Notes: generated by a model from the sequence alone, not told the origin. A DNA stretch of 64,000 nucleotides from Pararhodobacter aggregans (GCF_003075525.1 NZ_QDDR01000004.1:248001-312000); one strand, 5' to 3'; shown: positions 15,658 to 24,914, numbered from the stretch's first letter. Numbers and translations: made by a program.

Positions 15658-17111
15658 GCATCGATTTCCTGAACCGCGAGCATGGTCTGCACATCGACGG
15701 CGCCTGGCAGCCCAGCGACGGCGGTGCGCGGCTGGATGTGATCAATCCCGCCAATGGCGCTGTCATCTCGACCATCGCCGACGCGAGCCTTACCGATGTC
15801 GACCGGGCCGTCGCCGCCGCGCGCGCGGCCTTCGAACGCAATGACTGGGCCTGCCTGCAGCCGAACGCCCGCGGGCAGCTGCTGTGGCGCATCGCCGAGG
15901 CGATCGAGGCCCATGCCGACGAATTCGCGCGGCTCGAATGCCTGGACAACGGCAAGCCGATGCTGGCGGCGCGGCGCGGCGACGTGCCGGGCGCCGCCGA
16001 TACCTTCCGTTACTTCGCAGGCTGGTGCACCAAGATCACCGGCCAGACGATGCAGGTCTCGCGTCCTGGCCAGACCTTCGCCTATACGCTGCGCGAACCG
16101 CTGGGCGTGGTCGCCGCGATCGTGCCGTGGAACTTTCCACTGCTCATGGCGGCATGGAAGCTGGCCCCGGCGCTGGCGGCAGGTTGCACCGTGGTGCTGA
16201 AACCGGCCGAGGATACCTCGCTCACCGCGCTGCGGCTGGCCGAGGTGATGGCCGATTGCGGGCTGCCCGCGGGGGTGGTCAACGTCATCACCGGGCGTGG
16301 CGCCAGCGTGGGCGCGGCCCTGACCCGCCATCCCGGCGTGGACAAGGTCGCCTTTACCGGCTCGACCCAGATCGGCAAAGAGATCATCGCCGCCGCGGCA
16401 GGCAATCTGAAGAAGCTGACGCTGGAGCTGGGTGGCAAATCGCCCACGCTGATCCTGCCCGATGCCGATCTGGCCAAGGCGATCCCCGCTGCGGCGATGG
16501 GGATCTTCCACAACGCCGGGCAGGTCTGTGCGGCCGGGTCGCGGCTCTATGTCCATGCCGACATCTTCGATCAGGTGACCGAGGGCATCATCCAGCGCGC
16601 CCGCGCCATGCGCAGCGGGCCGGGCGAGGTGCCGACGACCGAACTCGGCCCGCTGGTGTCGCAACGCCACCGCGAGCGGGTGCATGGCTATGTCGCATCC
16701 GGCATGGCGGGCGGCGCGCAGCTGCTGACCGGCGGCGCGCGCGGGGAGGGCGAGGGCTATTTCTACGAACCGACGATCCTGACCGGCACCACCCAGGACA
16801 TGAGCATCGTGCGCGAAGAGATCTTCGGCCCGGTGCTGGTCGCTGAACGCTTCAACGATCTGGACGAGGCCGTCCAGCGCGCCAATGACAGCGACTTCGG
16901 CCTGTCGGCGACGGTCTGGACCACGAACCTCGGCCTGGCCCATGGGCTGGCCCGGCGGCTGGAGGCCGGCACGATCCGCGTCAACACCGGCGGCGGCACC
17001 GACCCCAACCAACCCTTTGGCGGCACCAAGCAATCGGGCTGGGGCCGGGAGTTCGGCGAGGAAGGCCTGCTCGAATACATGCAGACAAAATCTGTGCTGA
17101 TGACCCTGTAA
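15654..17111 (+). CDS. NAD-dependent aldehyde dehydrogenase (phenylacetaldehyde/betaine aldehyde type)
   Basis: A 485-residue class 1/2 aldehyde dehydrogenase that overlaps the InhA-like gene by four bases (ATGA). Motifs: IVPWNFPLLMAAWKLAPALAAGC near residue 155, AFTGSTQIGKEI near residue 232, LELGGKSPTLILPDADL (general base Glu), FHNAGQVCAAGSRLYV near residue 290 (nucleophile Cys) and EEIFGPVLVAERF. The sequence style is that of phenylacetaldehyde or betaine aldehyde dehydrogenases. Next to a 2-oxo-acid decarboxylase and an aromatic-type aminotransferase it most likely oxidises the aldehyde from decarboxylation, for example an arylacetaldehyde to the arylacetate. Confidence 0.87.
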   Translation: MSIDFLNREHGLHIDGAWQPSDGGARLDVINPANGAVISTIADASLTDVDRAVAAARAAFERNDWACLQPNARGQLLWRIAEAIEAHADEFARLECLDNGKPMLAARRGDVPGAADTFRYFAGWCTKITGQTMQVSRPGQTFAYTLREPLGVVAAIVPWNFPLLMAAWKLAPALAAGCTVVLKPAEDTSLTALRLAEVMADCGLPAGVVNVITGRGASVGAALTRHPGVDKVAFTGSTQIGKEIIAAAAGNLKKLTLELGGKSPTLILPDADLAKAIPAAAMGIFHNAGQVCAAGSRLYVHADIFDQVTEGIIQRARAMRSGPGEVPTTELGPLVSQRHRERVHGYVASGMAGGAQLLTGGARGEGEGYFYEPTILTGTTQDMSIVREEIFGPVLVAERFNDLDEAVQRANDSDFGLSATVWTTNLGLAHGLARRLEAGTIRVNTGGGTDPNQPFGGTKQSGWGREFGEEGLLEYMQTKSVLMTL

Positions 17112-17114
17112 GCG

Positions 17115-18785
17115 ATGGACAAGACAATGAACAACAAGATGCGGACGGATGTGGCGGTGGAAAGCCTGACGGGCGGCGATGCGGTGGTGGAGAGCCTGAA
17201 GCGCTGGGACGTGGACACGGTCTTCGGCTTGCCCGGCGTCCAGCTGGACCAGCTTTTCGACGCGCTGCATCGCCGGGGTAACGGGATCCGCGTGATCCAC
17301 ACCCGGCACGAACAGGGCGCGGCCTATATGGCGCTGGGAGCCGCAGCCTCGACCGGGAAACCCGCCGTTTTCGCGGTTGTTCCGGGGCCAGGCGTGCTGA
17401 ACGCAGGGGCCGCGCTGTCGACCGCCTATGCCTGTGGCGCGCGGGTTCTGTGCGTGACCAGCACGGTGGCGACAGCTCAGATCGGCCGCGGTAACGGCGC
17501 GCTGCACGAGATCCCGGACCAGACCGGCTATCTGCGCGGGCTGACGAAGTGGTATGGCCGCGCGACCTCGGCTGCCGAAGTCCCCGCCGTGATGGACGAG
17601 GCTTTCCGCCAGTTGATGAGCGGACGCCCGCGCCCCGTCGCCGTCGAGGTCCCCCCGGACGTGCTGGCGCAGCGTGCGGTCTTTGCCCCGCAGGTCCGCC
17701 CGGCGGTGCCGGCCCGCCCGCTGGTCGATGCCTCGGCTGTCGAAAGCGCGGCCAGCCTGCTGATGGCCGCGAAGAAACCGATGATCCTCGTCGGCAGCGG
17801 CGCCCGCCACGCGGGCCCCGACCTGACCCGTCTGGCCGAACGTCTGCAGGCGCCGGTTGTCAGCCGCACGCAGGGACGCGGGATCGTGCCCGACACGTCG
17901 GATTACAGCTGGTCGGCGGCCATGGCGAATGACCAATGGGCTGATGTCGATGTCGTGCTGGCCCTCGGCACACGGATGACGCAATTGCGGGAATGGGGCA
18001 CGGACAAGGACCTGTCGGTCATCCGCGTCGATATTGATTATCCCGAGATCGTGCGCAGCGGCCCCCCGCGCCTGGGCATCGTCGCGGATGCCGCCGATTT
18101 CACGGCCGAGCTGCTGGCGCTTGTCGAAGCGCGCGGGTTCCAGGCCGTCGACCGCAGGGAGGAATTGCGCCGTGTGCGCACTGACTTCGCCGCGACCTTG
18201 ACGCAGACCATCCAGCCGCAAACCGATTACCTGCGGGCGATCCGGGCGGTCCTGCCCGATGATGGCATCCTGGTCGACGAGATGACCCAGGTAGGCTTCG
18301 TGGCACGCTATGCCTTTCCCGTCACCCATCCGCATGGCTTCATCTCGTCCAGCTATCAGGGCACGCTGGGCTATGGCTTTGCCACCGCCATCGGCGTGCA
18401 GGCCGCCAATCCCGACCGCCGGGTCGTGGCGATCAGCGGCGACGGCGGGTTCCTGTTCACCATGCCCGAACTCTCGGTGCTGGCGCAGCAGCAGATCCCG
18501 CTGACCACGGTGGTCTTCGCCGACGGGCATTTCGGCAATGTGCGTCGCATTCAGGAACGCAGTTACGGCGAGCGTTTCATTGCCTCCGAGCTGCACAACC
18601 CCGACTTCGTGCAACTCGCGCAGAGTTTCGGCATCCGGGGCCTGCGGGCAGAAGGACCCGCTGGCCTGCAAGATGCGCTGGCCACGGCGTTTGCGGGCGA
18701 CGGACCGACCCTGATCGAGGTTCCCGTCCGGATCGAGGACATGGCCTCGCCCTGGCAGTTCGTCCATGGGCGCAAAGTGCGCTGA
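17115..18785 (+). CDS. ThDP-dependent 2-oxo-acid decarboxylase / acetolactate synthase-like enzyme
   Basis: A 556-residue three-domain ThDP enzyme. The catalytic Glu is Glu66 in HTRHEQGAAYMA, the ThDP-binding motif begins VVAISGDGGFLFTMPELSVLAQQ near residue 438 and ends GHFGNVRRIQ. The central domain (about 190-340) contains MILVGSGARHAG. It starts four bases after the aldehyde dehydrogenase stop. The ALS/benzoylformate/phenylpyruvate decarboxylase group cannot be resolved by reading; no small regulatory subunit (IlvN) is adjacent and the neighbours are catabolic, so biosynthetic acetolactate synthase is unlikely. Decarboxylation of the aminotransferase product is the best inference. Last gene of the operon before a 447-bp gap. 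Confidence 0.82.
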   Translation: MDKTMNNKMRTDVAVESLTGGDAVVESLKRWDVDTVFGLPGVQLDQLFDALHRRGNGIRVIHTRHEQGAAYMALGAAASTGKPAVFAVVPGPGVLNAGAALSTAYACGARVLCVTSTVATAQIGRGNGALHEIPDQTGYLRGLTKWYGRATSAAEVPAVMDEAFRQLMSGRPRPVAVEVPPDVLAQRAVFAPQVRPAVPARPLVDASAVESAASLLMAAKKPMILVGSGARHAGPDLTRLAERLQAPVVSRTQGRGIVPDTSDYSWSAAMANDQWADVDVVLALGTRMTQLREWGTDKDLSVIRVDIDYPEIVRSGPPRLGIVADAADFTAELLALVEARGFQAVDRREELRRVRTDFAATLTQTIQPQTDYLRAIRAVLPDDGILVDEMTQVGFVARYAFPVTHPHGFISSSYQGTLGYGFATAIGVQAANPDRRVVAISGDGGFLFTMPELSVLAQQQIPLTTVVFADGHFGNVRRIQERSYGERFIASELHNPDFVQLAQSFGIRGLRAEGPAGLQDALATAFAGDGPTLIEVPVRIEDMASPWQFVHGRKVR

Positions 18786-18904
18786 CATGGCTGGCGGCCC
18801 TCGCATCGGGATGGGTCACGCCGCCCTTTGCGGCGGTTGCCGCGGGCGCCGGGCAGGGCTGGCGCGATCTGTCTGGCTACCGGGAGGCTCGCCGGGAATA
18901 GGTG

Positions 18905-18938
18905 AACAAATAAAATCACTATTCGATAATTTTTTGTT
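18905..18938. promoter_or_regulatory. A+T-rich imperfect dyad upstream of the peptide transporter
   Basis: The 447-bp gap 18786-19232 holds no gene. Its one striking part is an A+T-rich stretch, about 18903-18960. There AACAAA at 18905-18910 faces TTTGTT at 18933-18938, and the adjoining TAAAAT/ATTTT bases are roughly symmetrical. TAAAAT at 18911-18916 could serve as a -10 box. It is the likely control region of the transporter operon. The remainder (18961-19232) shows nothing recognisable except the GGGAGAAGGAAG ribosome site of the binding protein. Confidence 0.35.
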
Positions 18939-19232
18939 GCCTTATCGCCCAAGAATCTGTCACCTGCTTGCAAGGAGTCGTCAGGGAAGAGCGATCACCA
19001 CAGCCCGCCGTACCGTGCGCCAGCATCCGGTCGTTCTGCGACCGGGCGGAGGATCTTCGCGTAACCGACAAAGCGGCGAGCGGCGCGTGGACAGGTCACC
19101 ATTTCCGGGGCAAGGACACCGCTGAAACGACCAAGGGGTGCCGGAAACCACCGGCTCCCGAAGAAAGGCCCGAAAAGGCCGCCCCACCCGCAGCAATCAA
19201 GAACCGCGTTTGACAATAAAGGGAGAAGGAAG

Positions 19233-20768
19233 ATGACTGAAGGACTGAAGCTCTCACGTCGCAGACTGCTGGAACTGACCGCCATGTCCGGGGCGATGGT
19301 GCTCGCGCCCCGGCTCGCCTGGGCGGGAGAGCCCCAACGCGGCGGCCATCTTGTGATCTCGAGCGGTGGCGCGGCGGCGGGCGACTCGCTTGATCCGCGG
19401 ACCTTCAATTCGCCCTATGGCGCGGCGGTCTCGGGGATCATCTACAACAACCTGATCGCGGTGCAGGGCCCCAACAAGGAGCTCGTCCCCGAGCTGGCCC
19501 AACGCTGGGAGGCGATCAACGACGGGCTGAGCTGGGTGTTCCATCTGGTCGAGGGCGTCGAGTTCCACAACGGCAAGATCCTGACCAGCGAAGACGTGGT
19601 CTATTCGCTGCGCCGTCACGCCGAGCCGGAGTCGCGCTCGAGCATGCGCTCGGTCATCAGCAACCTCGTGGATATCCGCGCCGATGGCGACAACCGCGTC
19701 ATCATCGACCTGCCTGCCGTCAACTACCTGTTTCCCGCCTATATGGCGCATTTCACGCTGGGGATCATCCCGGCCGGGACCACGGAGTTCACCGGGATCG
19801 GCACGGGCGGCTACAAGGTCACCAATTTCGCGCCGGGCGAAGTGCTCGAACTGGTGCGCCACGAGAACTACTTCAAGCCGAATGCGGCCTTCGTGGACAG
19901 TGTCGAGCTTCTGGCGATCAACGACCCCTCGGCACTGACCGCGGCGTTCCAGAGCGGTCAGGTCAACATGACCAGCGGGCTGGACGCCCGGTCGGCCGGG
20001 TTGCTCGAATCGATGTCCAGCCTGCGCATCTTCAAGATGGAGGGCGGCGGCTACATCAGCTTCAACATGCGCTGCGACATTCCCCCCTTCGACAATCCCG
20101 ACATGCGGCTGGCGCTGAAGCTCGCGGTCGACCGCGAAGACATGCTGCAACGCGTGGGCGCGGGGGTCGGCAGCATCGGCAACGACACGCCGGTGCCGTC
20201 GAACGATGCCGTCTTCTCGCCCAATGTCGAGCAGAAGCGCTACGATCCCGAACGCGCCCGCGCGCTGTTCGAGAGCGTCGGCTACACGGGCACCATCGTG
20301 CTGCACACTTCGGACGCGATCTCGTCGCGGGCCGTCGACATGGCCACGGTGTTCCAGGAACATGCCGCCCGCGCCGGTATCCCGATCGAGGTCCAGCGCG
20401 ATCCCGCGGATGGCTACTGGAACTCAGTCGTCGGTGTCGCGCCTTTCCACGTCTCGGCCCGCTCGGCGCGGCCAACGGCGGATGCGATCTTCTCGACCGC
20501 CTTCCTCGGCACCTCGGAAAACAACGAGTGCAAATGGGTCAACGAGGAATTCGACGCCGCGATCATCGCGGCACGCGCCGAAGAAAACCTCGAGCGGCGG
20601 CTTGCCCTCTACGAGCGCGCTCAGGAGATCTGCAGCGTCGATGGCGGCACGATGATCCCCTTCTTCTCGGCCACGGTGCAAGGCACCAGCGCGGATGTCG
20701 ACGGGTTCAATGTCGGGGCGGTCGAGCTGAACGGCTATCGCGCGGTCGAACAGGTCTGGTTCACCTGA
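19233..20768 (+). CDS. Peptide-type ABC transporter substrate-binding protein (family 5)
   Basis: A 511-residue DppA/OppA-type periplasmic receptor. The N terminus carries a Tat-like signal, SRRRLLELTAMSGAMVLAPRLAWA, with the twin arginines and a cleavage site after AWA. Family 5 marks include ELAQRWEAINDGLSWVFHLVEGVEFHNG near residue 85 and LTSEDVVYSLRRH just after. It is the first gene of a four-gene transporter operon. Ligands of the family include di- and oligopeptides, opines, nickel chelates and N-acyl amino acids. The adjacent deacylase/aminotransferase operon suggests that an N-modified amino acid or peptide is taken up. Ligand unproven. Confidence 0.9.
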   Translation: MTEGLKLSRRRLLELTAMSGAMVLAPRLAWAGEPQRGGHLVISSGGAAAGDSLDPRTFNSPYGAAVSGIIYNNLIAVQGPNKELVPELAQRWEAINDGLSWVFHLVEGVEFHNGKILTSEDVVYSLRRHAEPESRSSMRSVISNLVDIRADGDNRVIIDLPAVNYLFPAYMAHFTLGIIPAGTTEFTGIGTGGYKVTNFAPGEVLELVRHENYFKPNAAFVDSVELLAINDPSALTAAFQSGQVNMTSGLDARSAGLLESMSSLRIFKMEGGGYISFNMRCDIPPFDNPDMRLALKLAVDREDMLQRVGAGVGSIGNDTPVPSNDAVFSPNVEQKRYDPERARALFESVGYTGTIVLHTSDAISSRAVDMATVFQEHAARAGIPIEVQRDPADGYWNSVVGVAPFHVSARSARPTADAIFSTAFLGTSENNECKWVNEEFDAAIIAARAEENLERRLALYERAQEICSVDGGTMIPFFSATVQGTSADVDGFNVGAVELNGYRAVEQVWFT

Positions 20769-20777
20769 CCTTCCCTC

Positions 20778-20803
20778 CCCGGGCGCCGCTGGTGGCGCCC
20801 GGG
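20778..20803 (+). other. Perfect 10-bp stem-loop between binding protein and permease
   Basis: CCCGGGCGCC at 20778-20787 pairs perfectly with GGCGCCCGGG at 20794-20803 around a 6-base loop (GCTGGT). No T tract follows. A stable hairpin just after the binding-protein gene is classical for ABC operons, where it protects the 3' end of the receptor mRNA and makes the receptor more abundant than the permeases. It is 10 bp after the stop codon. Confidence 0.6.
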
Positions 20804-20867
20804 ATCCTCTGACAAGCACCACGCACCGGCGCCGCCTGCCCCGGTGTTCAAGAGAGAAGGTGCCGGC

Positions 20868-21848
20868 ATGACGTTGATGCAAGGGTCCGCTGTGCGTTCG
20901 TTCGTCGTTGCGCGCATAGCCTCGGGCCTCGTGTCGATCCTCTTCATTTCGTTCCTGGTCTTCCTGGGAACGGCGCTTTTGCCCGGAGACGCGGCCACCG
21001 CGATGCTGGGACAGGAGGCGACACCCGAACTTGTCGAAAGCCTGCGCCAGGCGTTGGGATTGGATCAGCCCCTGCTGATCCGCTATCTCGACTGGCTGTG
21101 GGACGCGCTGCATGGGGATTTCGGCGTCTCGCTGTCAAACGGGCAGCCCGCCATGGCCATGCTGCTGCCCCGGCTGGAGAATTCGCTGATCCTGGCCTTT
21201 TCCGCGGCGGTCATCGTGCTGCCGCTGGCCATCTCGATCGGCCTCTTTGCCGCGATCAAGAAGGGCAGGCCCTTCGATACCATGTCGGGACTGGTCTCGG
21301 CGCTGTTCCTGTCGATGCCGTCGTTCATGATCGGCTACGTGCTGATCTATGTCTTCGCGGTCGAGTTCCGGCTGTTCCCGGCCGTCTCCAGCGTCCGCGC
21401 CTCGACATCGCTGACCGGATGGGTCTGGGCGCTGACCCTGCCGGTCCTGACGCTGGTGCTGGTCGCGCAATCGCATGTCCTCAAGGTCACGCGGGCCGCG
21501 GTGCTGGGCGTGATGGGATCCGACTATATCCTGATGGCCGAGACCAAGGGCATTCCGCGCATCCGCATCATCTTGCTGCACGCGCTGCCCAACGCGCTGT
21601 CGTCCATCGTGTCGATCTGCATGATAACCATGGCGCACCTGATCGTCGATGTCGTGGTGATCGAGGCGGTCTTCAGCTATCCGGGGATGGGCAAGCTGAT
21701 GGTCGATGCCGTCGCCTATCGCGACATCCCCGTCGTTCAGGCCTGCGGCGTGCTGTTCTCGGCGATCTTCGTCGTGCTGAACATGCTCGCGGATCTTCTG
21801 GGCGTCCTCGTCAATCCACGTCAACGCCTGCCGCGCCGGGGAGCCTGA
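20868..21848 (+). CDS. Peptide-type ABC transporter permease (DppB-like)
   Basis: A 326-residue inner-membrane permease with six predicted segments: one N-terminal (SGLVSILFISFLVFLGTALL) followed by the periplasmic GLDQPLLIRYLDWLWDALHGDFG loop typical of DppB, then five more. The cytoplasmic coupling motif is ADAETKGI-like (ILMAETKGIPRIRIILLHALPNAL, near residue 225). ATG 20868 is used with an AGAGAAGG ribosome site; a GTG 24 bp upstream in frame is less likely. It pairs with the DppC-like permease three bases downstream. Confidence 0.9.
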   Translation: MTLMQGSAVRSFVVARIASGLVSILFISFLVFLGTALLPGDAATAMLGQEATPELVESLRQALGLDQPLLIRYLDWLWDALHGDFGVSLSNGQPAMAMLLPRLENSLILAFSAAVIVLPLAISIGLFAAIKKGRPFDTMSGLVSALFLSMPSFMIGYVLIYVFAVEFRLFPAVSSVRASTSLTGWVWALTLPVLTLVLVAQSHVLKVTRAAVLGVMGSDYILMAETKGIPRIRIILLHALPNALSSIVSICMITMAHLIVDVVVIEAVFSYPGMGKLMVDAVAYRDIPVVQACGVLFSAIFVVLNMLADLLGVLVNPRQRLPRRGA

Positions 21849-21851
21849 GCC

Positions 21852-22658
21852 ATGCTGAGCAGAATTGCGGTTATCGGGTCCCTCTGCCTGCTGTCGGCGA
21901 TGGTTCTGGCGGCACTGCTGGCGCCCGTGCTGGCGCCCGTGCCACCCAACGAGATGGTCTACCCGGCCTATGCCGCGCCGGGTCCCGGCGGGGTGCTGGG
22001 GGCCGACGGTCTGGGCCGGGACATGCTGTCGCGCGTCCTTCACGGCATGCGCTACACGCTCATCATCACCTTTGCGGCGACCACGCTGGCGGGGGCGATC
22101 GGGGTTTCCCTCGCCATCGCCTCGGGCCTGCTGAAGGGATGGTTCGACATTCTGGTCGGCCGGGCCTTCGACATCCTGATGTCAATTCCGCATATCATTC
22201 TGGCGCTGATCGTTCTGGCCATTCTGGGCGTGTCGATGACGACGCTGGTCTTCACCATGGCCGTGCTGCAATCGAGCACCTATTACCGCGTGACCCGGCC
22301 GATTGCCGGAGATCTGTCGGCCATGGATTATGTCGAGGTCGCGCGGCTGCGGGGTGAGCGGCTGGGCTGGAACCTGTTCCGCGAGATCTTTCCCAACATG
22401 GTGCCGTCGCTCTTGGCGCAATACGGGCTGGGACTGTCGTCGGCGACGCTGTTCATCAGCTCGCTCAGCTTCCTGGGCATCGGGATCCAGCCCCCGGCCG
22501 CCGATCTGGGCGGGCTGGTGCGGGAGAACGCGCTCGCCTTGTCGGCGGGACGCTTCACCCCTCTGGTGCCGGCCGCCTGCATTGCGCTCTTCTGCCTGTC
22601 CGTTAACGGCATCGCCGACTGGCTGGTCAGCCATTTCTCCGAAAGGCCGGAATCGTGA
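21852..22658 (+). CDS. Peptide-type ABC transporter permease (DppC-like)
   Basis: A 268-residue inner-membrane permease. The DppC signature GPGGVLGADGLGRDMLSRVLHGMRYTL lies near residue 42, just after the first membrane segment, and the coupling helix is VEVARLRGERLGWNLFREIFPNMVPSL near residue 160. About six membrane segments are visible. It starts three bases after the DppB-like gene and its TGA overlaps the ATG of the ATPase gene (TGATG), so the three membrane-complex genes are co-translated. Confidence 0.9.
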   Translation: MLSRIAVIGSLCLLSAMVLAALLAPVLAPVPPNEMVYPAYAAPGPGGVLGADGLGRDMLSRVLHGMRYTLIITFAATTLAGAIGVSLAIASGLLKGWFDILVGRAFDILMSIPHIILALIVLAILGVSMTTLVFTMAVLQSSTYYRVTRPIAGDLSAMDYVEVARLRGERLGWNLFREIFPNMVPSLLAQYGLGLSSATLFISSLSFLGIGIQPPAADLGGLVRENALALSAGRFTPLVPAACIALFCLSVNGIADWLVSHFSERPES

Positions 22659-24244
22659 TGACGACACCTCCCATCCTGAGGATCGAGAACCTGCGCGTTG
22701 AATCGCGCAAATCGGTGCTGCTCGACGATGTCTCGATCACCCTCGCCAAGGGCGAGGTCCTGGGGATCATCGGTGAATCGGGGGCGGGCAAGAGCACTCT
22801 TGCGCTGTCGTCCATGCTGCTGATGCGGCCGGGATGCCGGGTGACCGCCGGCAGCGTCGAGCTGTGTGGCCAGCCGCTGATCGGCCTGCCCCAGGCCGCG
22901 CTGGAACAGATTCGCCGCACCAGGGTCGCCTATGTCGCGCAAAGCGCCGCCGCTGCCTTCAACCCGTTCTACAGGCTGGAGACGCAGATCACCGAGCTGC
23001 CTGCCCTGAGCAGCCGCCTGGGCCGGACCGAGCGGCACCGCATGGCCGCCGCGCTGTTTGAAGAATTGCAGCTGCCCGACCCCGAAACTTTCGGAAAACG
23101 CTATCCGCATCAGGTTTCGGGCGGGCAGTTGCAGCGGGCGATGATCGCCATGGCCCTGATTAACAAGCCTGAGCTCATCATCTTCGATGAACCGACCACC
23201 GCCCTCGATGTGACCACCCAAATCGAGGTGCTCCAGCTGATCCGCAAGATCGTGCGCGAGCACGATTGCGCCGCGCTCTATGTCTCGCATGATCTGGCCG
23301 TGGTCGCGCAGATGGCTGATCGCGTGCTGGTCATGCGGCACGGCAAGATGGTCGAAGAGGGCCCGACCCGGCAGTTGGTGGACAGCCCGCAGACCGAATA
23401 TGCACGCCAGCTGGTCAGCAACCGGGGCCATCACGGCTATGCGGAGCACAGGGGCGAAGACACGCCGATCCTCGACATCCGCAATGTCACCGCGGCCTAT
23501 GGCGCGGTGACAGCGGTCGACAACGTCTCGATGGCCATGGCGCCGGGCGAGGTTCTGGCGCTGGTCGGTGAATCCGGCAGCGGCAAGACCTCCCTCGCCC
23601 GCTGTGTCGCCGGATTGCAGACCGTGCGCAGCGGGACCATCACGCTGCAAGGGGCGCCATTGCCGCCGCTGGTCGAACAGCGCAGCTTCGAACAGCGACG
23701 GCTGGTGCAGTACATCCACCAGCTGCCCGACCTTGCGCTGAACCCGCGCCAGACGCTGCGCGAGATCATCGGACGACCGCTGAGCTTCTTTCACAAACTC
23801 TCCGGCGCCCGACGCGAGCAGCGCCTGGCCGAGCTGATGGAGGCCATCGAACTGCCCGTCAGCTACCTGGACCGCTATCCCTCGGCCCTCTCGGGCGGAC
23901 AGAAACAGCGGATCTGCATTGCCCGGTCGCTGGCGGCCGAGCCCAAGGTCCTGATCTGCGATGAGATCACCTCGGCGCTGGATCCGCTGGTCGAGGAATC
24001 GATCGTCCTGCTGCTCAGCCGTCTGATCCGCGACGAGAACCTCGCGATCCTGTTCATCACCCACAATCTGGGCCTGGCCGCGCGCTTCTCGCATAACGTG
24101 GCGGTCATGCAGCACGGCAAGCTGGCCGAGTTCGGCCCGACCGCAGAGGTTTTCGAAACCCCGCAATCGGCCTATGCCCGAACGCTGATGGAGGCCGTTC
24201 CGCAACTGGATGAGGGTTGGCTCGACTCCCGGCGCAGGGCCTGA
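22658..24244 (+). CDS. Double ATPase of peptide-type ABC transporter (DppD-DppF fusion)
   Basis: A 528-residue protein with two complete ATPase domains. Domain 1: Walker A GESGAGKST near residue 37, signature VSGGQLQRA, Walker B LIIFDEPT. Domain 2: Walker A GESGSGKTS near residue 307, signature LSGGQKQRI, Walker B VLICDEIT. Fusion of the D and F ATPases is common in this transporter family. The second Walker B region reads DEITSALDP in place of the usual DEPTSALDP, which is frequent in DppF-like members. ATG 22658 overlaps the previous stop; a GTG at 22655 is an alternative. It converges on the MarR gene, 28 bp away. Confidence 0.92.
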   Translation: MTTPPILRIENLRVESRKSVLLDDVSITLAKGEVLGIIGESGAGKSTLALSSMLLMRPGCRVTAGSVELCGQPLIGLPQAALEQIRRTRVAYVAQSAAAAFNPFYRLETQITELPALSSRLGRTERHRMAAALFEELQLPDPETFGKRYPHQVSGGQLQRAMIAMALINKPELIIFDEPTTALDVTTQIEVLQLIRKIVREHDCAALYVSHDLAVVAQMADRVLVMRHGKMVEEGPTRQLVDSPQTEYARQLVSNRGHHGYAEHRGEDTPILDIRNVTAAYGAVTAVDNVSMAMAPGEVLALVGESGSGKTSLARCVAGLQTVRSGTITLQGAPLPPLVEQRSFEQRRLVQYIHQLPDLALNPRQTLREIIGRPLSFFHKLSGARREQRLAELMEAIELPVSYLDRYPSALSGGQKQRICIARSLAAEPKVLICDEITSALDPLVEESIVLLLSRLIRDENLAILFITHNLGLAARFSHNVAVMQHGKLAEFGPTAEVFETPQSAYARTLMEAVPQLDEGWLDSRRRA

Positions 24245-24272
24245 CCCTCGCCGGGTGCGGCCCTGCCGGGAA

Positions 24273-24809
24273 CTAGTCGAGCAGGTGGTCGATCTCCTCG
24301 CCCTCACCGACCTGCCGCCGGATCGTGGCGATCAGCCGGAACAGGGTCTCGCGGTCCTCCGCTGACAGCTCGCTCATCAGCCAGTCGTTGCGGCGGCGCG
24401 TGACCGGCGCGATCTGACGATAGACCGCCCAGCCGGCCTCGGTCGCGCTGGCAGGACCGAAATAGCGCCGCTCGCTGCCACCGGGCCAGGCGATGAGCCC
24501 CTTGGCCCCCAGCGACCGCATACCCCGGCTGGCCTGTGGTCGGCTGACGTTGCACAGCTCGGCCAGCTCGCTGCCGGTCTTGGCGCCGCGCGTACACAGC
24601 GTCAGCAGGCACCGCCATTCCAGCAGGTTCAGCCCGGCAAGCCGCTCAAGGATATTGCCGGTCTGATGCTCGATGGCGGCGTTGAGCCAGGAAATCCGGA
24701 CCGAAAGCATGTCGGTCATGACGACCGTGTCGTCCGATGCCGGCTGCGGTTGCCGCAACTCGTCGTCGCTCAGACGTCTGACGGTTTCGGGCTTGCTCAT
24801 CTCGACCAC
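24273..24809 (-). CDS. MarR-family transcriptional regulator
   Basis: A 178-residue winged-helix regulator. GLNLLEWRCLLTLCTRGAKTGSELAELCNVSRPQASRGMRSLGAKGLIAWPGGSERR is the MarR DNA-binding domain (about 60-125), flanked by dimerisation helices. GTG 24809 is preferred because AGGAG lies 10 bp upstream; ATG 24800 is the alternative. It follows the Rieske oxygenase gene on the same strand after 105 bp, so it may be the third gene of that operon, and it converges on the transporter operon. Targets could be either; MarR regulators of aromatic or amine oxygenases are common. The wing RRYFG lacks extra features. Confidence 0.85.
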   Translation of the reverse strand: MVEMSKPETVRRLSDDELRQPQPASDDTVVMTDMLSVRISWLNAAIEHQTGNILERLAGLNLLEWRCLLTLCTRGAKTGSELAELCNVSRPQASRGMRSLGAKGLIAWPGGSERRYFGPASATEAGWAVYRQIAPVTRRRNDWLMSELSAEDRETLFRLIATIRRQVGEGEEIDHLLD

Positions 24810-24914
24810 GGGCTGATTGCTCCTGTCATCAGGACGTACCAGCCGGGCGAGCCTGTCACAACTCCCCGCAAGGCCCCGGCCGGTACAGGCGGCGGGACCC
24901 GGGGCCGGGCGGCG

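Noticed and set aside
17115-18785. Biosynthetic acetolactate synthase large subunit (IlvB)
   Set aside because: No IlvN or IlvC neighbour and a catabolic operon context; kept only as fold-level similarity.
15636-18806. A very long open frame on the minus strand opposite the aldehyde dehydrogenase and ThDP decarboxylase
   Set aside because: It is antisense to two clear enzyme genes, is rich in His, Arg, Gly and Gln with no domains, and reflects high G+C codon bias.
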